Assembly: GCA_965178585.1 (NCBI GenBank)
Contig: OZ238267.1
Span: 806,001 to 870,000 of the forward strand
DNA from: Marifrigoribacter sp965178585
GTDB taxonomy: Bacteria > Bacteroidota > Bacteroidia > Flavobacteriales > Flavobacteriaceae
Direction of reading: 5' to 3'
DNA: 64,000 bases
Shown here: piece by piece, positions 8,991 to 17,305 of the stretch
Layout: each line of letters starts with the position of its first letter
How positions within the stretch are numbered: position 1 is the first letter of the stretch
Position numbers and translations under genes: made by a program
Notes under the pieces: generated by a model
Told to the model about the DNA's origin: nothing
Seen by the model: the letters and a program-made list of their open reading frames with translations, nothing else
Databases searched by the model: none

Positions 8991-9031
8991 AAAGGTTTTC
9001 TTCTAGAAATTAGTTGAAAACCTTTTTTTGT
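8991..9031 (+). terminator. Terminator closing the sigma-factor operon
   Basis: AAAGGTTTTC (8991-9000) pairs with GAAAACCTTT (9016-9025), followed by a T run. Confidence 0.8.
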
Positions 9032-9096
9032 TGATAAATAAGTTTTTATAATTATTTACTTTTTCAATTAGAAATTCACATCTTTGATTTCTGAAT

Positions 9097-11061
9097 ATGA
9101 TATCACAGACTACCATAGAAAATGTATTTGAAACTGCTCGAGTAGAGGAGGTGATTGGTGACTTTGTTGTTTTAAAAAAATCTGGAAGTAATTATAAAGG
9201 CTTAAGTCCGTTCAGCGATGAGCGAACCCCTAGTTTTATGGTGTCTCCTGCCAAGCAACTTTGGAAAGATTTTTCAAGCGGAAAGGGAGGTAGTGTTGTT
9301 TCCTTTTTAATGGAACATGAGCACTATAGTTATCCAGAAGCAATTAAATACTTAGCAAATAAGTATGGAATTGAAGTTGAAGAAACAGAACGTACCGATG
9401 AAGAAAAAGAACAAGCAACTCAAGCTGAGAATCTTTATATAGTTAGTGATTACGCAAAAGATTACTTTCATAACAATTTATTAAATATTGAAGAAGGTAA
9501 AGCCATTGGTTTAACTTATTTTAAGGAACGTGGTTTTACACAAGAAACCATAAAAAAGTTTTCATTAGGTTACTGCTTAGATAAATGGGATGCTTTTACA
9601 AATACTGCTATAAAAAAAGGGTACCAACTAGAGTTTCTTGAAAAATCAGGACTTACTATAGTTAAGGGTGAAAAACAATTTGACCGTTTTAAAGGTCGTG
9701 TGATTTTTCCTATCCAAAATATGAGTGGTCGTACATTGGGATTTGGAGGAAGAATATTGACAAACAATAAAAAAGCAGCTAAATATTTAAATTCTCCTGA
9801 AAGTGATATTTACCATAAGAGTAATGTGCTTTATGGTATTTTTCAATCGAAACAAGCTATAGCTAAAGAAGACAATTGTTATTTGGTAGAAGGGTATACT
9901 GATGTTCTTCAATTTAATCAAACAGGTATTACGAATGTGGTATCTTCTTCCGGAACTGCTTTAACTCCAAATCAGATACGGTTAATTAGTAGGCTTACTA
10001 AGAATATAACAGTATTATATGATGGTGATGAAGCAGGATTAAGAGCATCTATTAGGGGTATTGATCTAATCCTAGAGCAAGGTATGAATGTGAAAATTTG
10101 TACGTTCCCAAAAGGTGAAGACCCAGATAGTTTTGCAAAGAATAATACCCTAGAGACCCTAAAGTTATATTTAAGTGAAAACGCTTCAGATTTTATAAGC
10201 TTTAAGGCAGAATTATTAAAAGAGCAAACAAAAAACGACCCCATAAAAAGAGCAGAAACAGCTCGAGAAATTGTGGTGAGTATATCAAAGATTCCTGATG
10301 ATATAAAAAAGGAAGTATATATTCAGGAATGTGCTAGAATTATGAATATTGATGAGTCAATATTGTATAATACCTTGGCTCAAATTCTTAAAAAAGATAA
10401 AAAGGATCAACTTAAAAACCAACAGAAAAAAAGCACTCCTTTTGATGTTGTTTCTTCAGAAAAACAACCAGTTAAGAGTATAGATTTTCAATTTGAACTA
10501 GAAAAAAAAATAATAGAGTTATTGTTGGTATATGGTGTTGTTGAAGCAGATTTTGAAGAAATAACAATTGATGTAAACGATAAAGGAGAGATTATTCATT
10601 CTTCAGAAACTATCAGTTCTAAGGTGTTTGAAAAAATTTACTTAGACCTTCAAGAGGATGAAACAGAATTTGCCAATAATGAGTTTAAAGAATTATACAA
10701 TCATATTATTGATGATTATAACAAAAATCAAGATTTTAAAGTAGATAGATTAATAAGTAAACTTCCGCATGAGAAAGCCGAAATGATAACTCATATATTA
10801 TTTGATAGTGAAAGGCATGAGTTACACGATTGGGAAGGAAGACAAATCTATGTTAAAAATAAAGATCAATCTATTTCGCAAGTAGTAAGCGAAACGGTTT
10901 TTAATTTAAGGCGGCATTTAATATCATTAAAAATAAATGAAATGGCCAATAGAATAAAAACTATAGAAGATGAAGCTCTTAAATTAGATACTTTAAAGGA
11001 GACCGTTGAATATACTGTCTTAAAAAAATTACTTTCAGATAAACTAAATAGAGTGTTGTAA
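9097..11061 (+). CDS. dnaG: DNA primase
   Basis: DnaG makes RNA primers at the replication fork. The 654 residues show the N-terminal CHC2-like domain (1-100), the catalytic core with EGYTDVLQF and the TOPRIM metal motif LYDGDEAG, and a C-terminal helicase-binding region. The fold of the zinc domain is recognisable (YKGLSPFSDERTPSF, then FSSGKGG). However, all four positions that normally bind zinc are replaced: Ser37, Ser40, Asp58 and Ser61 stand where Cys, His, Cys, Cys are expected. The reading frame is intact, so this is a real variant. The gene ends immediately next to the convergent regulator gene. Confidence 0.96.
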   Translation: MISQTTIENVFETARVEEVIGDFVVLKKSGSNYKGLSPFSDERTPSFMVSPAKQLWKDFSSGKGGSVVSFLMEHEHYSYPEAIKYLANKYGIEVEETERTDEEKEQATQAENLYIVSDYAKDYFHNNLLNIEEGKAIGLTYFKERGFTQETIKKFSLGYCLDKWDAFTNTAIKKGYQLEFLEKSGLTIVKGEKQFDRFKGRVIFPIQNMSGRTLGFGGRILTNNKKAAKYLNSPESDIYHKSNVLYGIFQSKQAIAKEDNCYLVEGYTDVLQFNQTGITNVVSSSGTALTPNQIRLISRLTKNITVLYDGDEAGLRASIRGIDLILEQGMNVKICTFPKGEDPDSFAKNNTLETLKLYLSENASDFISFKAELLKEQTKNDPIKRAETAREIVVSISKIPDDIKKEVYIQECARIMNIDESILYNTLAQILKKDKKDQLKNQQKKSTPFDVVSSEKQPVKSIDFQFELEKKIIELLLVYGVVEADFEEITIDVNDKGEIIHSSETISSKVFEKIYLDLQEDETEFANNEFKELYNHIIDDYNKNQDFKVDRLISKLPHEKAEMITHILFDSERHELHDWEGRQIYVKNKDQSISQVVSETVFNLRRHLISLKINEMANRIKTIEDEALKLDTLKETVEYTVLKKLLSDKLNRVL

Positions 11062-11694
11062 TTAACTAAATTGGAACATTCTAGATTGATGTATCAAATC
11101 TGCTAAATTGTCTACTTTTAATTTTTTAAGTAACCTTGTTTTATAAGTGCTAACAGTTTTTTCGTTAATGCTTAATGCTGCAGCTATGTCTTTATTTCTT
11201 TTACCACTTGACAAAAGGTTAAGTACTTCAATTTCTCTTGAAGATAATTTTTTATATCTACTTATTGCACTAGTTTCTCCAACATTTCTGCTAGTAAAGG
11301 TTGAGGTTAACTCTTCATTTAGGAATATTCCACCTTTTCTTATTTGTTTAAGAGCTTTCATTAATATTTTAGGAGACGCAGATTTTGGTACATACCCAGC
11401 GGCACCAGACTTAATAGATCTTAATGCATAAATTTCTTCAGGATGAGTAGAAAATATTAATACTCTGACCTCTGGAAACTTTTGTTTGATATTTCTTAAA
11501 GCATTAATGCCATTAATTTGTGGCATATCAATTTCCATTATTAAAATATCTGGTTTTACTTCCTCTAGAGTTTTATATAATTCAGCCCCATTATTAGCTT
11601 TTCCTACAACTGAAAAATTTTCATCCTTTTTTAAAATACAAGAAATTCCTTTTCTTGTTACAGGGTGATGATCTGCAATAACAATTTTCTTCAT
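11062..11694 (-). CDS. LuxR/NarL-type response regulator with atypical receiver domain
   Basis: The 210-residue protein has a receiver domain (1-120) and a LuxR helix-turn-helix (about 145-205, with LSSREIEVLNLLSSGKRNKDIA). The conserved Lys104 (VPKSA) and Ser82 remain. At the phosphoacceptor position the motif reads LIMEIDMP, so Glu54 replaces the usual Asp. The N-terminal acidic pair is also altered (ADHHP: Asp8 then His9). Conventional phosphorylation is therefore unlikely, and Glu may mimic the phosphorylated state. No histidine kinase is nearby. The target genes are unknown. Confidence 0.9.
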   Translation of the reverse strand: MKKIVIADHHPVTRKGISCILKKDENFSVVGKANNGAELYKTLEEVKPDILIMEIDMPQINGINALRNIKQKFPEVRVLIFSTHPEEIYALRSIKSGAAGYVPKSASPKILMKALKQIRKGGIFLNEELTSTFTSRNVGETSAISRYKKLSSREIEVLNLLSSGKRNKDIAAALSINEKTVSTYKTRLLKKLKVDNLADLIHQSRMFQFS

Positions 11695-11862
11695 AATCAG
11701 TTAATTAACAAATGTTTTCTATGCGCTAGTAAGCACATTTAATATCGTTAGAGGATAGGTAATACCTCTATTACAAGTCAAATTTAATTAATTATTGTAG
11801 GAATTAATTAATAATGAGGGAAATTTCGCTCAACTTCACAAATACTCGTTGAACAACTATTA

Positions 11863-12654
11863 TTATTTTGTAAGAATAAGAGGAATTTTACAAATTGGTA
11901 TAGGAATCATCTTATGCTGATTTATTGTATTCAATCTTAAATATAAATCAAAAACAACTTTTTCTCTATTTTTAAAGTCTTCTAAAGTTTTACCTAAATC
12001 TTGCATTTTCATGGCCCATTCTAGCTCATCATAACTAGCTCCAATTTGATCTTCATCAGTTCTGTTGTCTCCAAATAGACCATCGGTAGGTGCTGCTCCT
12101 TGTATAGATTTAGGAGCCTCTAGATATTCTGCAAGAGCATAAACCTCACTTTTCATAAGATCAGCAATTGGGCTTAAATCAACACCTCCATCACCATATT
12201 TAGTGTAAAAACCAATTCCAAAATCTTCAACTTTATTACCAGTTCCTGCTACCAAATATTTTTTTAATCCAGCAAAATAATATAGTGTTGTCATTCTTAA
12301 ACGCGCTCTAGTATTGGCTAAGGATAAATCCAAAGTTTTACTTTTTTCAGTCTTAGAGTCTTGATTTTTAAATTCTTCAAAAACAGAAGTTAAGTCAAAA
12401 TTAGTAGCAGTTACATTTGGATATCTATTTTGTAATTGTTTAATATGTTCTTTGCCTCGATTCACTTGACTCTTGGCTTGATGTATTGGCATTTCTACAC
12501 AAAGAGTCGGTAGCCCTGTTCTAGCACATAGAGTAGAAGTAACAGCAGAATCTATTCCTCCACTAATCCCAATAACAAACCCATTCATATTTGCATTTTC
12601 AGCGTAATCTTTCATCCACTTTACAATAAAATCTACTACTTTTTCTGTGTGCAT
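11863..12654 (-). CDS. nadE: NH3-dependent NAD(+) synthetase
   Basis: NadE converts nicotinic acid adenine dinucleotide, ATP and ammonia into NAD. The 263-residue length fits the ammonia-dependent form without a glutaminase domain. The P-loop GISGGIDSA is near residues 28-36. Other family marks are AGTGNKVEDFGIGFYTKYGDGGVD (in part) and KSEVYALAEYL. It is divergent from gldB, with under 100 bases between them. About 170 bases with no gene lie between its stop and the regulator at 11.7 kb. Confidence 0.96.
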   Translation of the reverse strand: MHTEKVVDFIVKWMKDYAENANMNGFVIGISGGIDSAVTSTLCARTGLPTLCVEMPIHQAKSQVNRGKEHIKQLQNRYPNVTATNFDLTSVFEEFKNQDSKTEKSKTLDLSLANTRARLRMTTLYYFAGLKKYLVAGTGNKVEDFGIGFYTKYGDGGVDLSPIADLMKSEVYALAEYLEAPKSIQGAAPTDGLFGDNRTDEDQIGASYDELEWAMKMQDLGKTLEDFKNREKVVFDLYLRLNTINQHKMIPIPICKIPLILTK

Positions 12655-12672
12655 ATTGTTGATTTTAAATAA

Positions 12673-12680
12673 TATCTTTG
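12673..12680 (+). promoter_or_regulatory. -7 element likely serving gldB
   Basis: TATCTTTG matches TAnnTTTG, 69 bases before the gldB ATG. TTG triplets lie at the appropriate upstream distance near 12656. Confidence 0.5.
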
Positions 12681-12749
12681 CATCGCAAATTACGTAAAAA
12701 GTAAAATTTAAAAAATGTTTTTACGTTAAACAGTTTCAATTAAGTATTT

Positions 12750-13706
12750 ATGAAAAATTATCTGTTTTTAATAATTACAATCTTATTTATAGGTTGTGCA
12801 AATGAAAATAAGGTTGAAGAAAAAATTAATTTAATACCAATTGATGTTGAAATCATAAGGTTTGATAAACTGTTAGGTACTTCTCAATTAAAAGATCTTC
12901 CTAATTTGAAAAGAAGTTTCCCTAATTTTTTTCCAGAACAGTTTCATGATTCTATTTGGGGAATGAAAATGAAAGATACACTAACTCAGCAGTTATATGT
13001 TGAAGTAATAAAAAAATACCCTTCGGTTGATAAATTAAAATTAGATTTGGAAGGTCTTTTTAAACATATAAAATATTATTTTCCAAATTTTGTAACACCT
13101 CAAGTGATTACAGCAAATTCTGATGTAGATTATAGAAACAAAATCTTTCTTTCTGAAGATATGTTAGTAATTTCTTTGGATAATTATTTAGGGGCAAATC
13201 ACTTTTTCTATGAAGGAATTCCTAATTATATTGTTGAAAATATGGAGGAAACTCAAATTATTTCAGACGTAGCATCAGTTTATTCTAATAAGTACAATCC
13301 AAAAATACAGAGCAGAACTTTTTTGGCTCAAATGATTTACTACGGAAGAATTTTATATTTAAAAGATCTATGGTTAACTACTGTTTCAGATAAAGTGAAA
13401 ATTGGATATACCCAAGAGCAAATCAATTGGGTTCAAGATAATGAAACTGAAATTTGGAGAAATTTTATTGAAAACGAATATCTATATAGTACCAATCCAA
13501 AATTGGCTCCACGATTTATTAATCCAGCACCTTTTTCTAAATTCTATTTAGAAATTGATAACGAATCCCCAGGAATGGTAGGGCGCTATATTGGATGGCA
13601 AATTGTAAAATCTTATATGGCAAATAACGACGCAAGTCTTGATAAATTATTAACTTTAAGTGAAGAGGAAATCTTTGCTAAATCTAAATATAAACCAAAG
13701 AAATAA
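12750..13706 (+). CDS. gldB: Gliding motility lipoprotein GldB
   Basis: GldB is an envelope lipoprotein required for gliding in flavobacteria. The 318 residues start with a lipoprotein signal ending in the lipobox FIGC (Cys at about 16). The mature part begins with the family pattern IDVEIIRFDKLL and has the later GIPNYIVENM and GWQIVKSYM blocks, which also resemble Zn-peptidase-like folds without an obvious HExxH. The stop codon shares its last A with the gldC start (TAATG), so the two are translationally coupled. Confidence 0.93.
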   Translation: MKNYLFLIITILFIGCANENKVEEKINLIPIDVEIIRFDKLLGTSQLKDLPNLKRSFPNFFPEQFHDSIWGMKMKDTLTQQLYVEVIKKYPSVDKLKLDLEGLFKHIKYYFPNFVTPQVITANSDVDYRNKIFLSEDMLVISLDNYLGANHFFYEGIPNYIVENMEETQIISDVASVYSNKYNPKIQSRTFLAQMIYYGRILYLKDLWLTTVSDKVKIGYTQEQINWVQDNETEIWRNFIENEYLYSTNPKLAPRFINPAPFSKFYLEIDNESPGMVGRYIGWQIVKSYMANNDASLDKLLTLSEEEIFAKSKYKPKK

Positions 13707-14047
13707 TGGTAAAAGAACACAAATCAGATATAACAGTAAATGTTACTCTAGACGAAAATAGAATTCCAGAAAAATTACAATGGTCTGCAAAGGATGGTGG
13801 GATTGAGGATATGGATTCTAAAGCTATATTTATGTCAGTTTGGGATCATAAAGAAAAAGAAGCATTACGAATAGATTTATGGACAAAGGATATGCCGTTA
13901 GATGAAATGAAAATATTTTTTCATCAAACACTAACAGCTATGTCTGATACATTTGAACGAGCTACCAATGATGAAAAAATGAGTGCTACGATGCGTGATT
14001 TTTGTGAATATTTTGCTGAGAAATTAGAGATTAAAAGAGGGAAATAA
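13706..14047 (+). CDS. gldC: Gliding motility protein GldC
   Basis: GldC is a small (113 residue) cytoplasmic protein found with GldB in gliding Bacteroidota. The LDENRIPEKLQWSAKDGG stretch and the C-terminal CEYFAEKLEIKRGK are as in the family. There is no signal peptide or membrane segment. Its start overlaps the gldB stop by one base. The gene ends directly beside the convergent engB, with no visible terminator. Confidence 0.93.
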   Translation: MVKEHKSDITVNVTLDENRIPEKLQWSAKDGGIEDMDSKAIFMSVWDHKEKEALRIDLWTKDMPLDEMKIFFHQTLTAMSDTFERATNDEKMSATMRDFCEYFAEKLEIKRGK

Positions 14048-14656
14048 TTATTCTTGTTTAGACATAATTAAATTAACCTCATTAATATAATTTAGAACTT
14101 CATCTCTGCCAGTTCCATTGCTAGAAGATGTGATGAAATAGCTGGGCATTTCTTCCCATGTCTCAAGCATTTTTTGAGTATAAGATTCAATGTTTCTTTT
14201 TAAAGCATTAGGTTTAACCTTGTCTTGTTTTGTGAAAATGATTGAGAATGGAACTTGATTTTCACCCATCCATTGCATAAATTCTAAATCTACTTTTTGA
14301 GGCTCATGTCTGCAATCTATTAATACAAATGCTAAAGCTAATTGCTCTCTTTTTGCAAAGTATTCTGTAATAAATTTTTGAAATACCCTTTTACTACTTT
14401 TAGAAACTCTTGCATAACCATAACCAGGTAAATCTACTAGGAACCAGTTTTTGTTAATTAAAAAATGATTGATAAGTTGTGTTTTTCCAGGCCTTCCAGA
14501 AGTTTTTGCTAAATTCTTACGTTGCATCAACATGTTGATTAATGATGATTTTCCAACATTAGACCTGCCGATAAAAGCATATTCTGGAAATTTTTCTTTT
14601 GGGCATTTGGCAACATCGCTGTTACTAACAACAAATTCAGCAGATTTAATTTTCAT
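14048..14656 (-). CDS. engB: Ribosome biogenesis GTP-binding protein EngB/YsxC/YihA
   Basis: A 202-residue essential GTPase acting in 50S subunit assembly. All nucleotide motifs are visible: the Walker A GRSNVGKSS, the G2-region Thr in GKTQLI, DLPGYG (G3) and TKQDK (G4). The length is standard. It follows the alpha/beta hydrolase gene by 13 bases on the same strand, so both probably form one transcript. Confidence 0.96.
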   Translation of the reverse strand: MKIKSAEFVVSNSDVAKCPKEKFPEYAFIGRSNVGKSSLINMLMQRKNLAKTSGRPGKTQLINHFLINKNWFLVDLPGYGYARVSKSSKRVFQKFITEYFAKREQLALAFVLIDCRHEPQKVDLEFMQWMGENQVPFSIIFTKQDKVKPNALKRNIESYTQKMLETWEEMPSYFITSSSNGTGRDEVLNYINEVNLIMSKQE

Positions 14657-14669
14657 TTTTTTAAATTGA

Positions 14670-15434
14670 TTATAGCTTTCTTTTTAAAAGCCAATCGTAA
14701 AGTATGCTGTTAAACTCATCTGGATGCTCCATCATAGCAGCGTGACCACATTTGTCTATCCAAAATAAATCTGAATCGGGTAATAAGTCATTAAACTCTT
14801 CAGCAACCTCTGGTGGTGTAACAGAGTCGTTTTTACCCCAAATGATACAAGTTGAAGTTTTCATTTTTGGCAAATCTTTAGCCATATTATGACGTATAGC
14901 ACTTTTAGCAATTGCTAACGTTTTAATTAACTTACTTCGGTCGTTTACAGATTCATAAACCTCATCTACTAATTCTTTTGTAGCTACTGCAGGATCGTAA
15001 AAAACATCTTCAGCTTTTTTCTTAATGTATTCGTAGTCTCCTCTTTTTGGGAAAGAACCTCCCATTGCACTTTCATATAATCCAGAACTTCCAGTGATAA
15101 CTAATGCTTTTATTTTTTCAGGAAACGACTTTGTGCAATACAATCCAATATGACCTCCAAGAGAATTTCCTAATAAGATAACTTCTTTAAAACCCATATG
15201 ATCTATGAAGTCAGATACATATTTAGAGAAGTTTTTAACATTGGTTTTTAATAATGACATTTTATAAATAGGCAATTCAGGAAGTAAAATGCGGTACCCT
15301 TTTTCTGAAAAGTAATTAGTAACACCATCAAAATTACTTAGGCCTCCCATAAGCCCATGAAGTATGATTATAGGTGTTCCTTCTCCAATATCTAAATAGG
15401 TAAATTTTCCTTCTTTTTTTAACTGATGCGTCAT
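14670..15434 (-). CDS. Alpha/beta-fold hydrolase
   Basis: The oxyanion motif HGLMGG, the nucleophile elbow GNSLGGH, an acidic residue in IIWGKNDSVTPP and the catalytic His in CGHAAMMEHP define an alpha/beta hydrolase of about 255 residues. The substrate is unknown. In-frame ATG codons exist at 15482, 15470 and 15434. I chose 15434 because the conserved part (TYLDIGEGTPIIILHG) begins soon after it and the extra residues have no family character. The gene is divergent from mraZ. Confidence 0.83.
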   Translation of the reverse strand: MTHQLKKEGKFTYLDIGEGTPIIILHGLMGGLSNFDGVTNYFSEKGYRILLPELPIYKMSLLKTNVKNFSKYVSDFIDHMGFKEVILLGNSLGGHIGLYCTKSFPEKIKALVITGSSGLYESAMGGSFPKRGDYEYIKKKAEDVFYDPAVATKELVDEVYESVNDRSKLIKTLAIAKSAIRHNMAKDLPKMKTSTCIIWGKNDSVTPPEVAEEFNDLLPDSDLFWIDKCGHAAMMEHPDEFNSILYDWLLKRKL

Positions 15435-15539
15435 AGTAGGGATTGCATTATTAACAGCAAAAGTAAGCATTTTTATTTTCAACTTTCAATAAATCGCAAA
15501 GGGTTGAAATTCAAAAACATATAATTAATTGATACTTAA

Positions 15540-15587
15540 GTGGTAAAACTTATTAACAATGTGGTAATTTGTGGTAAAAAGTGGTAA
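15540..15587 (+). promoter_or_regulatory. Four phased GTGGTAA boxes, probable MraZ operator
   Basis: GTGGTAA occurs at 15540-15546, 15561-15567, 15571-15577 and 15581-15587. The last three are exactly 10 bases apart and the first lies 21 bases upstream, so all face the same side of the helix. MraZ is known in other bacteria to bind direct repeats with about 10-base spacing before its own gene. The boxes cover the -33 region of the mraZ promoter, which suggests repression. Confidence 0.8.
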
Positions 15588-15595
15588 AAGTTATA

Positions 15596-15603
15596 TATAT
15601 TTG
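15596..15603 (+). promoter_or_regulatory. -7 element of the dcw (mraZ) promoter
   Basis: TATATTTG matches TAnnTTTG, 28 bases before the mraZ ATG and just downstream of the MraZ boxes. Confidence 0.7.
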
Positions 15604-15631
15604 AATCTATAATTTTTAAAACAATTCATTA

Positions 15632-16105
15632 ATGCTCAATTTAATTGGGACATACGAGTGCAAAGCAGATGTAAAAGGTCGTGTTATGGTGCCTACAGCT
15701 TTAAAAAAGCAAGTGGCTCCCGTATCTGGCGATGGCTTTGTTATAAAAAGAGCTGTTTTTCAGCCTTGTTTGGAATTGTATCCTATGGAAGAGTGGAAGT
15801 TGTTGATGGAGAAAATGGGGAAATTGAATCGTTTTAATAGAAAGAATAATGATTTTATTAGAAGGTTTACTGCTGGAGTAAAAACTATTGAAATGGATGC
15901 TGCAGGAAGATTATTGATTCCTAAGGATCTTTCTTCATTTGCAGGGATCAATAAAGAAATAGTAATCTCTTCAGCAATAAATATTGTTGAAATCTGGGAT
16001 AAAACCAAATATGAACACGCTATTAATGAAGCAGCTAGTGACTTTGCTGACTTAGCTGAAGATGTAATGGGTGACGAAAGCGATGCAGACAATGGAATAT
16101 CATAG
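15632..16105 (+). CDS. mraZ: Transcriptional regulator MraZ
   Basis: A 157-residue protein with two AbrB-like DNA-binding repeats: GTYECKADVKGRVMVPTALK near the N terminus and MDAAGRLLIPKDL in the middle. MraZ binds upstream of its own operon and tunes dcw expression. Tandem boxes at 15540-15587 supply the expected site. It is the first gene of the cluster, and its 3' end overlaps the start of rsmH. Confidence 0.95.
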   Translation: MLNLIGTYECKADVKGRVMVPTALKKQVAPVSGDGFVIKRAVFQPCLELYPMEEWKLLMEKMGKLNRFNRKNNDFIRRFTAGVKTIEMDAAGRLLIPKDLSSFAGINKEIVISSAINIVEIWDKTKYEHAINEAASDFADLAEDVMGDESDADNGIS

Positions 16106-16988
16106 GCCGGTATTACTTACCGAAACTGTTGATGGACTTGATATTAAGTCCAATGGGGTTTATGTGGATGTAACTTTTGGTGGAGGCGGACACTCTCGAG
16201 AAATATTGAAAAGGTTAGGTGAGAATGGAAGGTTGATTGCTTTTGATCAAGATGAAGATGCATTGCGTAATACTATTGACGATCCTCGTTTTTTATTAAT
16301 TAATGAAAACTTCAGGTATTTAAAACAATTTTTGCGCTTTCACGGTATTAAAGAAGTAGATGGGGTATTAGGTGATTTTGGCGTTTCGTCTCATCAATTT
16401 AATGTTGCAGAGCGTGGTTTTTCAACTCGATTTGAAGCAGACTTGGATATGAGAATGAATCAGAATTCATCTTTTTCTGCATATGATGTGATTAATAAAT
16501 ATTCTGAAGAAAAATTAAGAGAAGTGCTTTTTCAATATGGTGAATTAAGAGCAGCTTCCGGAATGGCACGATTAATTGTTGAAGTGCGAAAGCAATCGCC
16601 AATTGTTTCTAGTGAAGAGTTAAAACAAGCGTTGGGAAGGTTTTTGCCTATGCACCGAGAGAATAAAGTGTTGGCACAGATATTTCAAGCTATTAGAATA
16701 GAAGTTAATCAAGAATTAGAGGCATTAAAGGAGTTTTTAGTTCAATCTGAAGAGGTGTTGAAGCCAGGTGGAAGACTTAGTTTGTTGTCTTATCATTCTT
16801 TGGAAGATAGATTGGTAAAACGATTTATGCGTAATGGGCTTTTTGAAGGAGAGCCGGAAAAGGATGTTTTTGGAAGGTCAGAAGTTCCTTTTAAGAGAAT
16901 AGGGAAATTTACAATTCCTTCACAAGAAGAAATTAAAGAAAATAATAGGGCTAGAAGTGCAAAGTTAAGAGTTGCTGAAAAATTATGA
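16092..16988 (+). CDS. rsmH: 16S rRNA (cytosine1402-N4)-methyltransferase RsmH
   Basis: RsmH (MraW) adds a methyl group to C1402 in the ribosomal P site. The S-adenosylmethionine motif is VDVTFGGGGHS, and GDFGVSSHQ, FSTRFEADLDMRM and LSYHSLEDR are typical. About 298 residues. Possible starts are GTG 16071, ATG 16083 and ATG 16092. I chose 16092 because the family normally begins MEYH. All of them overlap the mraZ end. The stop overlaps ftsL by 4 bases. Confidence 0.95.
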   Translation: MEYHRPVLLTETVDGLDIKSNGVYVDVTFGGGGHSREILKRLGENGRLIAFDQDEDALRNTIDDPRFLLINENFRYLKQFLRFHGIKEVDGVLGDFGVSSHQFNVAERGFSTRFEADLDMRMNQNSSFSAYDVINKYSEEKLREVLFQYGELRAASGMARLIVEVRKQSPIVSSEELKQALGRFLPMHRENKVLAQIFQAIRIEVNQELEALKEFLVQSEEVLKPGGRLSLLSYHSLEDRLVKRFMRNGLFEGEPEKDVFGRSEVPFKRIGKFTIPSQEEIKENNRARSAKLRVAEKL

Positions 16989-17302
16989 AAAAAGGATTCT
17001 ATAATTTATTGAAAGGAAAGTTTTTGATAAGCGATGACGCTTTCAAGAATTGGCGTTTTATCTTTTTTCTTTCAGCATTGGCTTTAGTAATGATTGCAAG
17101 CTCACATAGGGCAGATAAAAAAGTGCATAGAATTGCTCAACTAAATAATGAAGTAAAGGAAATAAAAAGTGAATACGTAGATGTAAGAATGATTTTGATG
17201 CAGGCAAAAATGGAAACAAAAATAATATCAGCAATGGCGAAGAAAGGGTTGGCTCCCTCAGAAACTCCGCCTCAAAAAATAGTAATAACTAAAAAGGATT
17301 AG
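16985..17302 (+). CDS. ftsL: Cell division protein FtsL-like
   Basis: A 105-residue bitopic protein: a cytoplasmic N terminus, one hydrophobic segment at about 24-40 (WRFIFFLSALALVMIAS), then a heptad-like region. Its place between rsmH and the transpeptidase gene, the ATGA overlap with rsmH and its topology fit FtsL, which scaffolds FtsQ and activates FtsW-FtsI. Sequence conservation in FtsL is low, so context carries much of the call. Confidence 0.85.
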   Translation: MKKGFYNLLKGKFLISDDAFKNWRFIFFLSALALVMIASSHRADKKVHRIAQLNNEVKEIKSEYVDVRMILMQAKMETKIISAMAKKGLAPSETPPQKIVITKKD

Positions 17303-17305
17303 CGG

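Noticed and set aside
15560..15590. Three 10-base GTGGTAA repeats as a possible CRISPR or minisatellite
   Set aside because: Too short, no spacers, and the position and phasing before mraZ fit an operator.
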